A stretch of DNA of 64,000 nt, from NCBI RefSeq assembly GCF_001455965.1, contig NZ_LKKO01000034.1, forward strand, positions 1 through 64,000. The letters run 5' to 3'. The stretch comes from Methylobacterium sp. GXS13. Its GTDB lineage: Bacteria > Pseudomonadota > Alphaproteobacteria > Rhizobiales > Beijerinckiaceae. Shown in pieces: positions 8,454 to 18,485 of the stretch (position 1 is its first letter; every line of letters begins with the position of its first letter). The notes beneath the pieces are model-generated. The model was not told the DNA's origin, ran no database searches, and was given only the letters and a program-made list of their open reading frames with translations. A program made the position numbers and the translations under genes.

Positions 8454-9980
8454 TCAATCCGTCTTGCCGTCGAGACCCAGCCAGTGGCGGCCGTCCCGGG
8501 CCAGGAGGTCGTCGGCGTCCTTCGGCCCGGTGCTGCCGGCCGGATAGGGCTTCACGTCCGCCTGCGGCCAGCCCTTGAGCAGGGGATCGACCGCCGCCCA
8601 GCCGGCTTCGATGTTGTCGGCCCGCTGGAACAGGGTCGCGTCGCCGATCATGCAATCGTACAGCAGGGTCTCGTAGCCGACATTCGGCTGGTCGGCGAAG
8701 AAGTCCTTGTAGCGGAACGCCGCGCCGACCCGGCCGATCTTCATCTCCGGGCCCGGGACCTTCACGTTGAACTCGGTGCTGACCCCGTGGTCCGGGTCGA
8801 TCATGATCCGCATCACGGTCGGGCCGAGATCGGCGTTGGGCGTGTCCTCGAACATCTTGAACGGGGCCGGCTTGAACAGCACGGCGATCTCGGTGCGCCG
8901 CCCGGTCATCCGCTTGCCGGTGCGGACGTAGAACGGCACGCCGGCCCAGCGCCAGTTCTCGATCTTGAGCTTGAGGGCGATGAAGGTCTCGGTGACGGAG
9001 TCCTTGGCGACATGCGGCTCGTCGCGATAGCCCGGCACGTCGCGCCCCTCCGAGGTGCCGGCCGTGTACTGGCCGCGCACCGCGTCCTCCGGCGGGATCG
9101 GCCGGACGGCCTCGGCCAGCTTGGCCTTCTCCGAACGGACCGCCTCGGCACCGAAGGAATTCGGCGGCTCCATGGCGACCATGCAGAGCAGCTGGAACAT
9201 GTGGTTCGGCACCATGTCCCGGAGCGCCCCGGTCGGCTCGTAGAAGCCGCCGCGCTCCTCGACCCCCACGGTCTCGGCCGCGGTGATCTGGACGCTGTCG
9301 ATGTATTCCCGCCGCCAGACCGGCTCCAGCAGGCCGTTGGCGAAGCGGAAGGCCATGATCGACTGGACGGTCTCTTTACCCAGGAAATGGTCGATCCGGT
9401 AGAACTGGCTCTCGTCGGCCTGCTTCAGGATCCGGGCGTTGAGCTCCCGGGCGGAGGCGAGGTCGGAGCCGAACGGCTTCTCGATCACCACCCGGCGGAA
9501 ATCGCCGTTCTCTTGGCGGAGCAGCCCGGCTTGGCCGAGCCCGTCGACGATGGTCCCGAAGAACCGGGCCGCCACCGCGCAATAGAACACCGCGCTGCCG
9601 CTCACCTTCGCCTTGACCGCCGCGAATGTCTCCGGCTTCTCGAAATCGCCCTTCAGGTAGTGCAGCCGGTCGCGGATGAAGCCCCAGCTCTTGGGGTCGA
9701 TGTGGTCGGCATGGAACTCCGAGGTCGGGTCCTGGCTGAACGCCTCCATGGTCTTCGTGAGGCTGTCGCGCAGGGATTCGTCGGTGCCGTCGGAATGGTC
9801 GACCCCCAGGATCGTGAAACCCTCCGGCAGGAGGCCGGCCCCGGCGAGGTTGTAGAGCGAGGGCATCAGCAGGCGCTTGGTCAGGTCGCCGCCGGCCCCG
9901 AAGATCACCAGCGTGCAGGGGGGCGCGGGCTTGGTGCCGCTGGCCGCATCGTCCTTGAGGGCTATCGTCTGCTCGGCCAT
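8454..9980 (-). CDS. zwf: Glucose-6-phosphate 1-dehydrogenase
   Basis: Oxidises glucose-6-phosphate to 6-phosphogluconolactone with NADP(+), feeding the oxidative pentose-phosphate and Entner-Doudoroff routes. The 508-residue protein is of family length. The Rossmann motif is IFGAGGDLTKRLLMPSLYNL near residue 27, the active-site segment is YRIDHFLGKETVQ, and RWAGVPFYVRTGKRM lies in the C-terminal beta+alpha domain. It starts at the ATG at 9978-9980. No pgl, edd or gnd gene is adjacent: the flanks are the toxin-antitoxin remnant and the efflux operon, so it appears to be a single-gene unit. Confidence 0.97.
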   Translation of the reverse strand: MAEQTIALKDDAASGTKPAPPCTLVIFGAGGDLTKRLLMPSLYNLAGAGLLPEGFTILGVDHSDGTDESLRDSLTKTMEAFSQDPTSEFHADHIDPKSWGFIRDRLHYLKGDFEKPETFAAVKAKVSGSAVFYCAVAARFFGTIVDGLGQAGLLRQENGDFRRVVIEKPFGSDLASARELNARILKQADESQFYRIDHFLGKETVQSIMAFRFANGLLEPVWRREYIDSVQITAAETVGVEERGGFYEPTGALRDMVPNHMFQLLCMVAMEPPNSFGAEAVRSEKAKLAEAVRPIPPEDAVRGQYTAGTSEGRDVPGYRDEPHVAKDSVTETFIALKLKIENWRWAGVPFYVRTGKRMTGRRTEIAVLFKPAPFKMFEDTPNADLGPTVMRIMIDPDHGVSTEFNVKVPGPEMKIGRVGAAFRYKDFFADQPNVGYETLLYDCMIGDATLFQRADNIEAGWAAVDPLLKGWPQADVKPYPAGSTGPKDADDLLARDGRHWLGLDGKTD

Positions 9981-10077
9981 GCCTGGCTCCCATCGGGCTG
10001 CGGTGCAGCAAATCGGCGTGACAACCCGGCTGTCGCAATGCCCGTTCCGGGTTAAGGGGGAGCCCGGCTCGAAATCG

Positions 10078-10110
10078 GGATCCCAAAGGGCTCAGCCCTT
10101 TGGCAGGGCA
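10078..10110. repeat. Dispersed repeat B, short copy
   Basis: GGGATCCCAAAGGGC followed by the complementary GCCCTTTGG arm. It is a truncated version of the longer element at 27576-27630, 37881-37978 and 43844-43900. It lies in the gap between the outer-membrane factor gene and zwf. Confidence 0.75.
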
Positions 10111-10131
10111 TCGGGGCAGCGGCCCGATAAG

Positions 10132-11625
10132 CTACTCGTCCACGCGGACGGCTTGGCCGCCCCGGTCGATCGGCAGGGTCGGGCCCTTCAACTCGGCGTC
10201 GCTCGGCAGGGAGCGTACGTCCCAGCCGCCGCCCAGCGCCCGGATCAGCGTGACCGCCGCGGTGAAGCGGCTGAGCCGGACCTGGAGGGCGTTGATCTCG
10301 TTGGAGACGAGCAATCCTTGCGCGGTCACCACCGTGGTGAAGTTCTGCGTGCCGGCCCGGTACTCGTTCAGCGTGATCTCGACGGCCTTGCGCGAGGATT
10401 CGACGGCCGCGTCCTGGGCGCCCTGTTGCAGGCCGAGGATGCGCAGCGCCGCCATCTGGTTCTCCACCTCCGCCAGGGCGGCGAGCACCACCTGCCGGTA
10501 ATTGGCCACCGCGGCGTCGTAGCCGGCCTCGGCCGAGCGCACGGCCGCCGTGCGGGCGCCGCCGTCGAACAGGACCTCGGTTCCCGCCGCCGTCGTCGAC
10601 CAGACCTGGTTGGCGGCCGAGAACAGGCCGTTGCGGGTCAGCCCGGAGAGGCCCCCCTGCGCCGAGATCGTGACGGTGGGGAAGAAGGCCGCCACCGCCA
10701 CGCCGATCCGCTCGCTTTGCCCCTGCACCAGGCGCTCGGCCTGGGCGACGGCCTGCTGGCGCTCGAGCAGGTCGGACGGGATCCCGACTGGCACGGGCGG
10801 CGGGTTGCGGCCGATGCCGGCCACCGGGATCGAGACCTCCGAGGGCGGCCGGCCGATCAGGGTGGCGATGGCGTTCACGTACTGGACCCGGGTCAGCCGG
10901 ATCGCGATGGCCTGGGCCTCGATGGTCTGGACCTGGGTCTGCGCGGTGATCACGTCGGAGCGGGCGGCGACGCCGGCGGCGTACTGGTTCTCGGTGATCC
11001 CCAAGGTCTTCTTGAAGTTGGCGACGTTCTCGTCGAGCACCTTCTGGAGGGCGTCGGCGTAGCGGACGGTCAGGTAATCGGCGGCAACCTCGGCCTGGAT
11101 GGTCAGGCGGGTCAGCGCGAGCGTGGCGGCGTCGGCCTGGGCGAGCGCCGCCTCGCTCTCGATGTTCCGGCGGGTGCCGCCGAACAGGTCGAGTTCCCAG
11201 CTCGCCTGACCGAGCAGCGACGCGCTGGTGCGCACGGTGCTGCCGCTGCCGGTTCGGGTGATGCTCGGGGCGCCGACCACGGTCGGGTACAGCGCGGCCT
11301 GGGCGGAGGCGTCCTGCGCCCGGGCCTGCCGGTAATTCGCCACCGCCTGCCGCAGGGATTGGTTGTCGACATCGACGAGGCGGATCAGGCGGTCGAGGAG
11401 CGGATCCCTGAACACCCGCCACCAGTCGCCGCGCTCCACCGCGTCGTTGGGGCGGGCCTCGCGCCAGCCTTTCCTGCGCGCCGCCACGACGGCCGGGCTG
11501 TCCTCCCGCTGGCCGCCCTCCCGGTAGGCGAACGGCGTCTCGACGGAGGGGCGTGTGTAGTCGGGGCCGACCACGCAGCCCGCCAGGGCGGGAATGAGGG
11601 GGAGGAGGAGAAAGGCGCGACGCAA
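10132..11625 (-). CDS. RND efflux outer-membrane factor lipoprotein (OprM/NodT type)
   Basis: A 497-residue TolC-like channel that would complete the tripartite pump encoded upstream. The chosen start is TTG at 11623-11625. It gives a lipoprotein signal MRRAFLLLPLIPALAGC with the lipobox Cys at 17 and GPDYTRP directly after it, the standard N-terminus of NodT-family factors. Two OEP repeats follow, about residues 65-270 and 290-480 (ASWELDLFGGTRRNIESE, then the second-repeat equivalent VLFDGGARTAAVRSAE). The frame is open upstream as well, but that would run through a repeat element and a parS-like site. It is separated from mdtC by about 290 bp and may be transcribed separately. Confidence 0.9.
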   Translation of the reverse strand: MRRAFLLLPLIPALAGCVVGPDYTRPSVETPFAYREGGQREDSPAVVAARRKGWREARPNDAVERGDWWRVFRDPLLDRLIRLVDVDNQSLRQAVANYRQARAQDASAQAALYPTVVGAPSITRTGSGSTVRTSASLLGQASWELDLFGGTRRNIESEAALAQADAATLALTRLTIQAEVAADYLTVRYADALQKVLDENVANFKKTLGITENQYAAGVAARSDVITAQTQVQTIEAQAIAIRLTRVQYVNAIATLIGRPPSEVSIPVAGIGRNPPPVPVGIPSDLLERQQAVAQAERLVQGQSERIGVAVAAFFPTVTISAQGGLSGLTRNGLFSAANQVWSTTAAGTEVLFDGGARTAAVRSAEAGYDAAVANYRQVVLAALAEVENQMAALRILGLQQGAQDAAVESSRKAVEITLNEYRAGTQNFTTVVTAQGLLVSNEINALQVRLSRFTAAVTLIRALGGGWDVRSLPSDAELKGPTLPIDRGGQAVRVDE

Positions 11626-11637
11626 CCCTCGCTCCCC

Positions 11638-11805
11638 TCTCCCTCCCCCCTCTGCGGGGGAGGGTGGCCCCTGCGTCAGCAGCGGTCTGGAGCGGGGAGC
11701 GACGGTGCCGGATCGGTCCCGACGGGCGACATATCCCGAACCGTCGCGCTGCCTCTCTCCCGACCCCCTCCGGGGGCCACCCTCCCCCGCAGAGGGGGGA
11801 GGGAA
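11638..11805. repeat. Dispersed palindromic repeat A, copy 2
   Basis: Same two-arm structure as the copy at 1244-1409 (GCGGGGGAGGGTGG and CCACCCTCCCCCGC arms). It ends about 12 bases before the outer-membrane factor start codon, and the GA-rich edge flows into the probable ribosome-binding site of that gene. Placed between mdtC and the outer-membrane factor. Confidence 0.85.
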
Positions 11806-11895
11806 GGCGCAGGCTGCGTCGCGTCCATCGATCGACGACGCGTGCGCGGAATCCGAAGCGCTCAGAAGGACGGGCGCGCGCACGGGAGCCGCCGG

Positions 11896-11911
11896 TGTTT
11901 CACGTGAAAAC
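11896..11911. promoter_or_regulatory. parS-like ParB-binding site
   Basis: TGTTTCACGTGAAAAC matches the widely conserved parS consensus TGTTTCACGTGAAACA at 14 of 16 positions; the two mismatches are the last two bases. It is non-coding and lies 8 bases beyond the mdtC stop. A closer match lies at 55291-55306. Confidence 0.5.
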
Positions 11912-11918
11912 GGACGCA

Positions 11919-14900
11919 TCACTCTCCGGCCGGCAGTGCCGCTGCGCCGCCGGGCCCGGCGGGGCGGCGGCGGGCGAGCACCCGGTGCCGGAGGCGGTCG
12001 AGGGTCAGGTAGACGACGGGTGTGGTGTACAGGGTCAGGATCTGGCTCACGATCAATCCGCCCACGATGGCGATGCCGAGCGGCCGGCGCAGCTCGGCCC
12101 CCTCGCCGGTGGCCAGGATCAACGGCACGGCCCCGAGCATCGCGGCGAGCGTGGTCATCATGATCGGCCGGAAGCGCACGAGACAGGCCTCCCGGATCGC
12201 GTCCACGGGATTCGCACCCCGGGTCCGCTCCGCGTCGAGGGCCACGTCGATCATCATGATCGCGTTCTTCTTCACGATGCCGATCAGCAGGAACACCGCG
12301 ATCAGCGCGATGATGGTGAATTCGGTGCCGGTCACCAGCAGGGCCAGCACCGCGCCGACGCCCGCCGACGGCAGGGTCGAGAGGATCGTCAGCGGGTGCA
12401 CGAAGCTCTCGTACAGGATGCCGAGCACCGCGTAGACCGCCAGGATCGCCGCCAGGATCAGCAGCGGCTGGCGCGAGGCCGAGGCCACGTAGTTCTTCGC
12501 CGCGCCGGCATATTCGCCGTGGATCGTGGCCGGCAGCCGCAGGGACGACATCGCCCGGTCGATCGCCGCGGTGGCGTCCGACAGGCTCTTGCCCGGCGCC
12601 AGGTTGAACGAGATCGTGGTCGCCACGAACAGGCCCTGGTGGCTCACCTGCACGGGGGCGCTGCCGGGCTCGATCCGGGCGAAGGCCGAGAGCGGGACCA
12701 TGGTCTCCTTGGCGGCCGAGACCGGGGCGCTCGACGAGGCCCCGCCCTTGCTCGCCGCGATGGCGTTGGACGAGGCGTTGCGGGCGGAATCGGAGGCGAT
12801 CGCGGCGGCGTTCGAGGACGCATCGGCCGTGCTGGCTGCGGCCGCGGCTGCGGCGGCGACGCCGGTGGACGCGCCGCCGACTGCCCCCGTCGCGGCGGCG
12901 GCGCCGCTTCCCGGGCTGCTGGTCCCGGTGGCCGCGTTGGTGTTGACGCCGCCCGCCGCCGCCGCGGCGCCGGCCACCGCGTTGGTGGTGGCCGAGCCCG
13001 GCGCGTTGCCCCCGGAGGTCGAGACGAAGATCTGCTTCAGGGTCTCGGGGGATTCGAGGTAGCGCGGGGCGATCTCCATTACGACGTGGTACTGGTTCAG
13101 GGGGTTGTAGATCGTCGAGACCTGGCGCTGGCCGAAGGCGTCGTAGAGGGTGTTGTCGATCTTGTTCGGGGTGATGCCGTACCGGAACGCGGTGGCGCGG
13201 TCGATCACCACCCGGGTCTCCAGGCCGCCCTCCTGCTGGTCCGAGGTGACGTCCGCGAAGGTCGGGTCCTTCTGCAGGGCGGCGAGCAGCTTCGGGGCGG
13301 CAGCGAACAGCTCCTCGGCGGTGTCGCCCTGGAGGGTGTACTGGTACTGGGCGAAGCTCTGGCGGCCGCCCATCTGCAGATCCTGGCGCGGGAAGACGTA
13401 GAGCCGCGCCCCCGCGACCTGGGCGAGCTTCGGCCGCAGCCGCGCCATCACCTCCGAGATCGGCGCCCGCTCGCCGATGGGTTTCAGGCCGATGAACACG
13501 TTGGCCGAGTTGGTGCCGCGCCCGCCCGTGAAGCCGACGACGCTCTCCACCGCCGGATCCGCGCCCACGATGGTGGTGGCCTGCCGGAGCTTGGCCTCCA
13601 TGGACTGGAACGAGATGCGCTGGTCGGCCTGGACGCCGCCCATCATCTGGCCGGTATCCTGCTCGGGGAAGAACCCCTTCGGCACGATGATGTAGAGGTA
13701 GACGTTGAGCCCCACGGTGGCGAGCAGGCTCAGCAGCACGAGGCGCGGATGGGCCAGCGCCACCGAGAGGGTCCGGGCATAGGCGTCGAGCAGCCAGGAG
13801 AAGCCGCCCTCCAGGACGCGGATCAGGATGTTCGGCCGGCGTCCCGCCGGGCGTCCGTGCCCCTCGGGCCGCAGCAGCCGGGCGCACATCATCGGTGTCG
13901 TGGTCAGCGACAAGACCAGAGAAATCAGGATCGACAGCGACAGGGTAACCGAGAATTCCTGGAAGATCCGCCCGATCAGGCCGCCCATCAGCAAAATCGG
14001 CAGGAACACCGCGATGAGCGACAGGCTCATCGAGATCACCGTGAAGCCAACCTCCCGGGCGCCGATCAGGGCCGCCTCCAGCCGGGGCTTGCCCTCCTCG
14101 ATGTGGCGCTGGACATTTTCCAGCACCACGATCGCGTCGTCGACCACGAAGCCGGTGCCGATGATGAGCGCGGTGAGCGACAGGATGTTGAGCGAGTAGC
14201 CGAGCAGGTACATCGCCGAGAAGGTGCCGATGATCGAGATCGGCACGGCCACCGCCGGGATCAGGGTCGCCCGGCCGGAGCGCAGGAAGGCGAACACCAC
14301 CAGGATCACGAGGCCGACCGCCACCAGCAGCGTCTCCTCGGTGGCCGCGAGCGAGGCCCGGATCGTGGCGCTGCGGTCGCCGGTGAGCTTGATGTCGATG
14401 CCGCCCGGCAGCGCCGCGGTGAGCTGCGGCAGCGCCTTCTTCACGGCGTCGATGGTCTCGACCACGTTGGCGCCGGGCTGCTTGTAGACGAACAGCAGCA
14501 CCCCGGCCTTGCCGTTGACGATGCCGAGGTTGCGCTTGTCCTCGACGCCGTCGAGCACCTGGCCCACATCGGTGAGCTTCACCGCGGCGCCGTTGCGGTA
14601 GGCCACGATGATGTCGCGGTAATCCTCGGCCTTGCGGCCCTGGTCGTTGGCGTAGAGCTGGTAGCGCCGGCCCCCGGCATCGATCTCGCCCTTGGGCGAG
14701 TTGGCGTTGGCCGAGGCGAGCGCCGCCCGGATGCCCTCCAGGCCGATGCCGTAGTTGAACAGGGCGGTGGGATCGAGCTCCACCCGCACCGCCGGCAGGG
14801 ACGAGCCGCCGATATCGACATTGCCGACGCCGGGCAGCTGCGACAGCTTCTGCTGCACCACGGTGGCGGCGGAATCGTAGACTTGGCCGCGGGTCAGCGT

Positions 14901-15341
14901 GTCCGAGGTCATGCCGAGGATGATGATCGGCGTGTCGGCGGGATTGAACTTCCGGTAGGTCGGGTTCTGCCGGAGCGAGGCCGGCAGGTCGGCGCGGGCG
15001 GCGTTGATCGCCGCCTGGACGTCGCGGGCCGCCCCGTCGATGTCCCGGTTCAGGCCGAACAGCAGCACGATCCGGGTGGAGCCGAGGGAGTTCGTGGACG
15101 TCATCTCGTTGACGTCCGCGATGGCGCCCAGCCGCCGCTCGAGGGGCGCCGCCACGGTGGTCGCCATGGTCTCGGGCGAGCCACCCGGCATCTGGGCCTG
15201 GACCAAGATGACCGGGAAGTCGATCTGCGGCAGCGGCGCCACCGGCAGCTTCAGGAACGCGAACAGGCCGGCGAGCAGCACGCCGATCGTGAGCAGCGTG
15301 GTCGCGACCGGCCGGCGGATGAACGGCTCGGAGATGTTCAC
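11919..15341 (-). CDS. mdtC: RND multidrug efflux permease, MdtC-like, with Ala/Ser-rich insertion
   Basis: An inner-membrane proton/drug antiporter of the HAE1 family, 1140 residues, about 100 longer than usual. The start is GTG at 15341, overlapping the mdtB stop by four bases (GTGA), so the two are translationally coupled. The transmembrane proton-relay residues are present: paired Asp in [15 protein letters not shown] (TM4) and Lys in [14 protein letters not shown] (TM10). Residues about 774-879 are an Ala/Ser/Gly/Thr-rich low-complexity stretch inserted in the second periplasmic loop, where MdtB has only about eight residues. Paired MdtB/MdtC-type pumps form heterotrimers. It belongs to the mdtA-mdtB-mdtC operon; the outer-membrane factor follows after a repeat. 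Confidence 0.92.
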   Translation of the reverse strand: MNISEPFIRRPVATTLLTIGVLLAGLFAFLKLPVAPLPQIDFPVILVQAQMPGGSPETMATTVAAPLERRLGAIADVNEMTSTNSLGSTRIVLLFGLNRDIDGAARDVQAAINAARADLPASLRQNPTYRKFNPADTPIIILGMTSDTLTRGQVYDSAATVVQQKLSQLPGVGNVDIGGSSLPAVRVELDPTALFNYGIGLEGIRAALASANANSPKGEIDAGGRRYQLYANDQGRKAEDYRDIIVAYRNGAAVKLTDVGQVLDGVEDKRNLGIVNGKAGVLLFVYKQPGANVVETIDAVKKALPQLTAALPGGIDIKLTGDRSATIRASLAATEETLLVAVGLVILVVFAFLRSGRATLIPAVAVPISIIGTFSAMYLLGYSLNILSLTALIIGTGFVVDDAIVVLENVQRHIEEGKPRLEAALIGAREVGFTVISMSLSLIAVFLPILLMGGLIGRIFQEFSVTLSLSILISLVLSLTTTPMMCARLLRPEGHGRPAGRRPNILIRVLEGGFSWLLDAYARTLSVALAHPRLVLLSLLATVGLNVYLYIIVPKGFFPEQDTGQMMGGVQADQRISFQSMEAKLRQATTIVGADPAVESVVGFTGGRGTNSANVFIGLKPIGERAPISEVMARLRPKLAQVAGARLYVFPRQDLQMGGRQSFAQYQYTLQGDTAEELFAAAPKLLAALQKDPTFADVTSDQQEGGLETRVVIDRATAFRYGITPNKIDNTLYDAFGQRQVSTIYNPLNQYHVVMEIAPRYLESPETLKQIFVSTSGGNAPGSATTNAVAGAAAAAGGVNTNAATGTSSPGSGAAAATGAVGGASTGVAAAAAAAASTADASSNAAAIASDSARNASSNAIAASKGGASSSAPVSAAKETMVPLSAFARIEPGSAPVQVSHQGLFVATTISFNLAPGKSLSDATAAIDRAMSSLRLPATIHGEYAGAAKNYVASASRQPLLILAAILAVYAVLGILYESFVHPLTILSTLPSAGVGAVLALLVTGTEFTIIALIAVFLLIGIVKKNAIMMIDVALDAERTRGANPVDAIREACLVRFRPIMMTTLAAMLGAVPLILATGEGAELRRPLGIAIVGGLIVSQILTLYTTPVVYLTLDRLRHRVLARRRPAGPGGAAALPAGE

Positions 15342-18300
15342 GGGAGGGCCTCGCCGCTGGCGACAGCCGGACCCCGCCGTCCCGCGATTCGGCGTTCCAG
15401 CCGATCAAACGCCAAATAAATCACCGGGGTCGTGAACAGGGTGAGCACCTGGCTGACGATCAGGCCGCCGGCGATGCAGATGCCGAGCGGCTGGCGCAGC
15501 TCCGAGCCGACGCCGGTGCCCAGGATCAGCGGCACCGCGGCGAACAGGGCGGCCAGCGTGGTCATCAGGATCGGCCGGAAGCGCAGCAGGCAGGCCTGGA
15601 AGATCGCCTCCCGGGGATCGAGCCCGTCCTCGCGCTCGGCCTGGAGCGCGAAGTCGATCATCATGATCGCGTTCTTTTTCACGATGCCGATCAAGAGCAC
15701 GATGCCGATCACCGCGATGATGTCGAGGGACAGGCCGAACAGCATCAGGCCGAGCAGCGCCCCGATCCCGGCCGACGGCAGGGTCGACAGGATCGTGATC
15801 GGGTGGATGAAGCTCTCGTAGAGCACGCCCAGCACGATGTAGACGGTGATGATCGCCGCGATCACCAGGAACAGCTCGTTGCTGAGCGCCGACTGGAAGG
15901 CGAAGACCGAGCCCTGCGGCACCACCCGGAACGAGGGCGGCAGGTCGATCGCGGCCTTGGCCTGCTCGATCGCCTCCACCGCCTGCCCGAGGGCCGCCCC
16001 GGGGGCGAGGTTGAACGACACCGTGGTGGCGGGGAATTGCCCGAGATGCGAGATCAGCAGGGGCGCCCGCCGCTCGCTGATCCGCGCCACCGCGGAGAGC
16101 GGCACCTGGCCGTTGGTCGCCGTCGAGGACGGCAGGTAGATCGTCTCCAGGCTGCGCAGGGTCGTGTGCTGGCTCGGGTCCGCCTCCAGGATCACCCGGT
16201 ACTGGTTGGACTGGGTGAAGATCGTCGAGATGATCCGCTGGCCGAAGGCGTCGTAGAGGGCGTTGTCGATGGTCGCCGGGGTGATGCCGTAGCGGCCGGC
16301 GGTGGGACGGTCGATGGTGACGTAGGCGGCGAGCCCCTGTGCCTGGTGGTCGCTCGCCACGTCGGCGACCACGGGGGATTTCGCCAGGGCTTCGGTGAAG
16401 CGCGGCACCCAGGTCTCGAAATCGTTGAGGTTCGGGGTCTCGAGGATGACCTGGTACTGGGTCGCCGAGACCGCGGTGTCGATGGTCAGGTCCTGGACCG
16501 GCTGCATGAACAGGCGCATCCCGGGCTCGGCCCGGGTCGCCGCATTGATCCGCCGGATGATCGCGCTGGCCGACTCCGTCCGCTGGTCGCGGGGCTTGAG
16601 GTTGATCAGCATCCGGCCGGAATTGAGCGTGACGTTCTGGCCGTCGACCCCGATGAACGAGGACAGGCTGGCCACGTCCGGATCCTGCAGGATGAGCGCG
16701 GCCATCCGCTGCTGCCGCTCGGCCATGGCCCCGTAGGAGACCGACTGGTCGGCTTGCGTGATCCCCTGGATCACGCCCGTGTCCTGCACCGGGAAGAAGC
16801 CCTTGGGGATGACCACGAACAGGTAGACGGTCAGCACCAGGGTCCCGAGCGCCACCAGCAGGGTCAGGCCCTGATGGTTCAGCACCACCTGGAGCGCGCG
16901 GCCGTAGGCGGCGATCGTGCCGTCGGTGGCGCGCCGGCCCGCGCGGGCGAACACGCCCTCGCGGCGGCGGATCTGGGCCTCGGGGGCGTGCTTGAGCAGG
17001 CGCGCGCACAGCATCGGCACCAGCGTCAGCGAGACCACCGCGGAGATCACGATGGTGGCCGCCAGCGTGATGGCGAATTCGTGGAACAGGCGCCCGACCA
17101 CGTCGCCCATGAACAGCAGCGGGATCAGCACCGCGATCAGCGAGACGGTGAGCGAGATGATGGTGAAGCCGATCTCGCGCGACCCCTTCAGGGACGCCTC
17201 CAGGGGCGAATCGCCCGCCTCGACGTGGCGGGCGATGTTCTCGATCACCACGATGGCGTCGTCGACCACGAAGCCGGTGGCGATGGTGAGCGCCATCAGC
17301 GACAGGTTGTCGAGGGAGAAGCCGTACAGATCCATCACCGACAGGGCGCCGATCAGCGACAGGGGCACCGACAGGCTCGGGATCAGCGTGGCCGACAGGC
17401 TGCGCAGGAACAGGAAGATGACGAGGACGACCAGCGCGATCGCCAGCCCCAGCTCGAACTGCACGTCCTCCACGGAGGCCCGGATCGTGGTGGTGCGGTC
17501 GGTGAGCGGCGTCACCGCCACGGCACTCGGCAGGCTCGCCTGCATCTGCGGCAGGAGCGACTTGATCTTGTCGACCGTGGCGATGACGTTGGCGCCCGGC
17601 TGGCGCTGGATGTTGAGGATGACCGCCGGCGTCCCGTCGGCCCAGGCGCCGAGCTTGGTGTTCTCCGGCCCCTCGACCACGTCGGCGACCTCCGAGAGCA
17701 TCACCGGGGCGCCGTTGCGATACGCGATGATCGCCGCGTTGTAGGCCTTCGGGTCGCGGATCTGGTCGTTGGCGTTGATCGCGTAGGATTGCTTCGGCCC
17801 GTCGATCGAGCCCTTGGGGGTGTTGACGTTGAGGTTGGTGATGGTCGTGCGCAGGTCGTCGATGTTCAGCCCATAGGCGGCCAGCGCCCGGGCGTTGAAC
17901 CGCACCCGCACGGCCGGCCGCTGGCCGCCCGAGATGCTGACGAGGCCGACGCCGGCCACCTGGCTGATTTTTTGGGCGAGCCGCGACTCGGCCAGGTCCC
18001 GGACCTGGGTCAGCGGCATGGTCTTGGAGGTCAGCGCCAGGGTCAGGACGGGCGTGTCGGCCGGGTTGACCTTGGCGTAGATCGGCGGCGCCGGCAGGTC
18101 CGACGGGAGCAGGTTGCCGGCGGCGTTGATCGCCGCCTGGACCTGCTGCTCGGCGATGTCGAGGGGCAGATCCAAGTTGAACTGCAGCGTGATGACCGAG
18201 GCGCCCGCGGAGGATTGCGAGGTCATCTGGTTGAGGTTGGCGAGCTGGCCGAACTGGCGCTCCAGCGGCGCCGTGACCGAGGAGGTCATCACCTCCGGGC

Positions 18301-18463
18301 TCGCGCCCGGATAGAAGGTCTGGATCTGGATCGTCGGGTAGTCGACGGCCGGAAGCGCCGAGACCGGCAGGTTCAGGTACGACACCCCGCCGACGATCAG
18401 GATCGCCAGCATCAGGAGCGTCGTGGCGACCGGGCGGAGGATGAAGAGGCGGGACGGGTTCAT
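15338..18463 (-). CDS. mdtB: RND multidrug efflux permease, MdtB-like
   Basis: A 1041-residue HAE1-family pump. The start is the ATG at 18461-18463 ([17 protein letters not shown]), a typical N-terminus; the longer upstream frame is Arg/Pro-rich shadow sequence inside mdtA. TM4 carries [19 protein letters not shown] and TM10 [19 protein letters not shown], so the proton-relay residues are intact. The periplasmic loops have normal length. It lies 22 bp after mdtA and overlaps mdtC by 4 bp. The pair of related but distinct pump genes behind one adaptor is the MdtABC arrangement, which in enterobacteria exports bile salts, novobiocin and metal-complexed compounds; the substrates here are unknown. 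Confidence 0.93.
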   Translation of the reverse strand: MNPSRLFILRPVATTLLMLAILIVGGVSYLNLPVSALPAVDYPTIQIQTFYPGASPEVMTSSVTAPLERQFGQLANLNQMTSQSSAGASVITLQFNLDLPLDIAEQQVQAAINAAGNLLPSDLPAPPIYAKVNPADTPVLTLALTSKTMPLTQVRDLAESRLAQKISQVAGVGLVSISGGQRPAVRVRFNARALAAYGLNIDDLRTTITNLNVNTPKGSIDGPKQSYAINANDQIRDPKAYNAAIIAYRNGAPVMLSEVADVVEGPENTKLGAWADGTPAVILNIQRQPGANVIATVDKIKSLLPQMQASLPSAVAVTPLTDRTTTIRASVEDVQFELGLAIALVVLVIFLFLRSLSATLIPSLSVPLSLIGALSVMDLYGFSLDNLSLMALTIATGFVVDDAIVVIENIARHVEAGDSPLEASLKGSREIGFTIISLTVSLIAVLIPLLFMGDVVGRLFHEFAITLAATIVISAVVSLTLVPMLCARLLKHAPEAQIRRREGVFARAGRRATDGTIAAYGRALQVVLNHQGLTLLVALGTLVLTVYLFVVIPKGFFPVQDTGVIQGITQADQSVSYGAMAERQQRMAALILQDPDVASLSSFIGVDGQNVTLNSGRMLINLKPRDQRTESASAIIRRINAATRAEPGMRLFMQPVQDLTIDTAVSATQYQVILETPNLNDFETWVPRFTEALAKSPVVADVASDHQAQGLAAYVTIDRPTAGRYGITPATIDNALYDAFGQRIISTIFTQSNQYRVILEADPSQHTTLRSLETIYLPSSTATNGQVPLSAVARISERRAPLLISHLGQFPATTVSFNLAPGAALGQAVEAIEQAKAAIDLPPSFRVVPQGSVFAFQSALSNELFLVIAAIITVYIVLGVLYESFIHPITILSTLPSAGIGALLGLMLFGLSLDIIAVIGIVLLIGIVKKNAIMMIDFALQAEREDGLDPREAIFQACLLRFRPILMTTLAALFAAVPLILGTGVGSELRQPLGICIAGGLIVSQVLTLFTTPVIYLAFDRLERRIAGRRGPAVASGEALP

Positions 18464-18485
18464 GGCAGGCGCACCATGGCCGGGC

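Noticed and set aside
10132..15408. A single 1758-codon minus-strand frame covering the outer-membrane factor and mdtC
   Set aside because: Only the last 497 codons encode a recognisable protein (with its own lipobox). The rest is the wrong frame of mdtC, plus repeat A.
11664..15419. A 1251-codon open frame on the plus strand opposite mdtC
   Set aside because: It is an antisense shadow caused by high GC; its translation is Arg/Gly/Asp/His-rich with no domain, while the minus strand encodes a clear RND pump.
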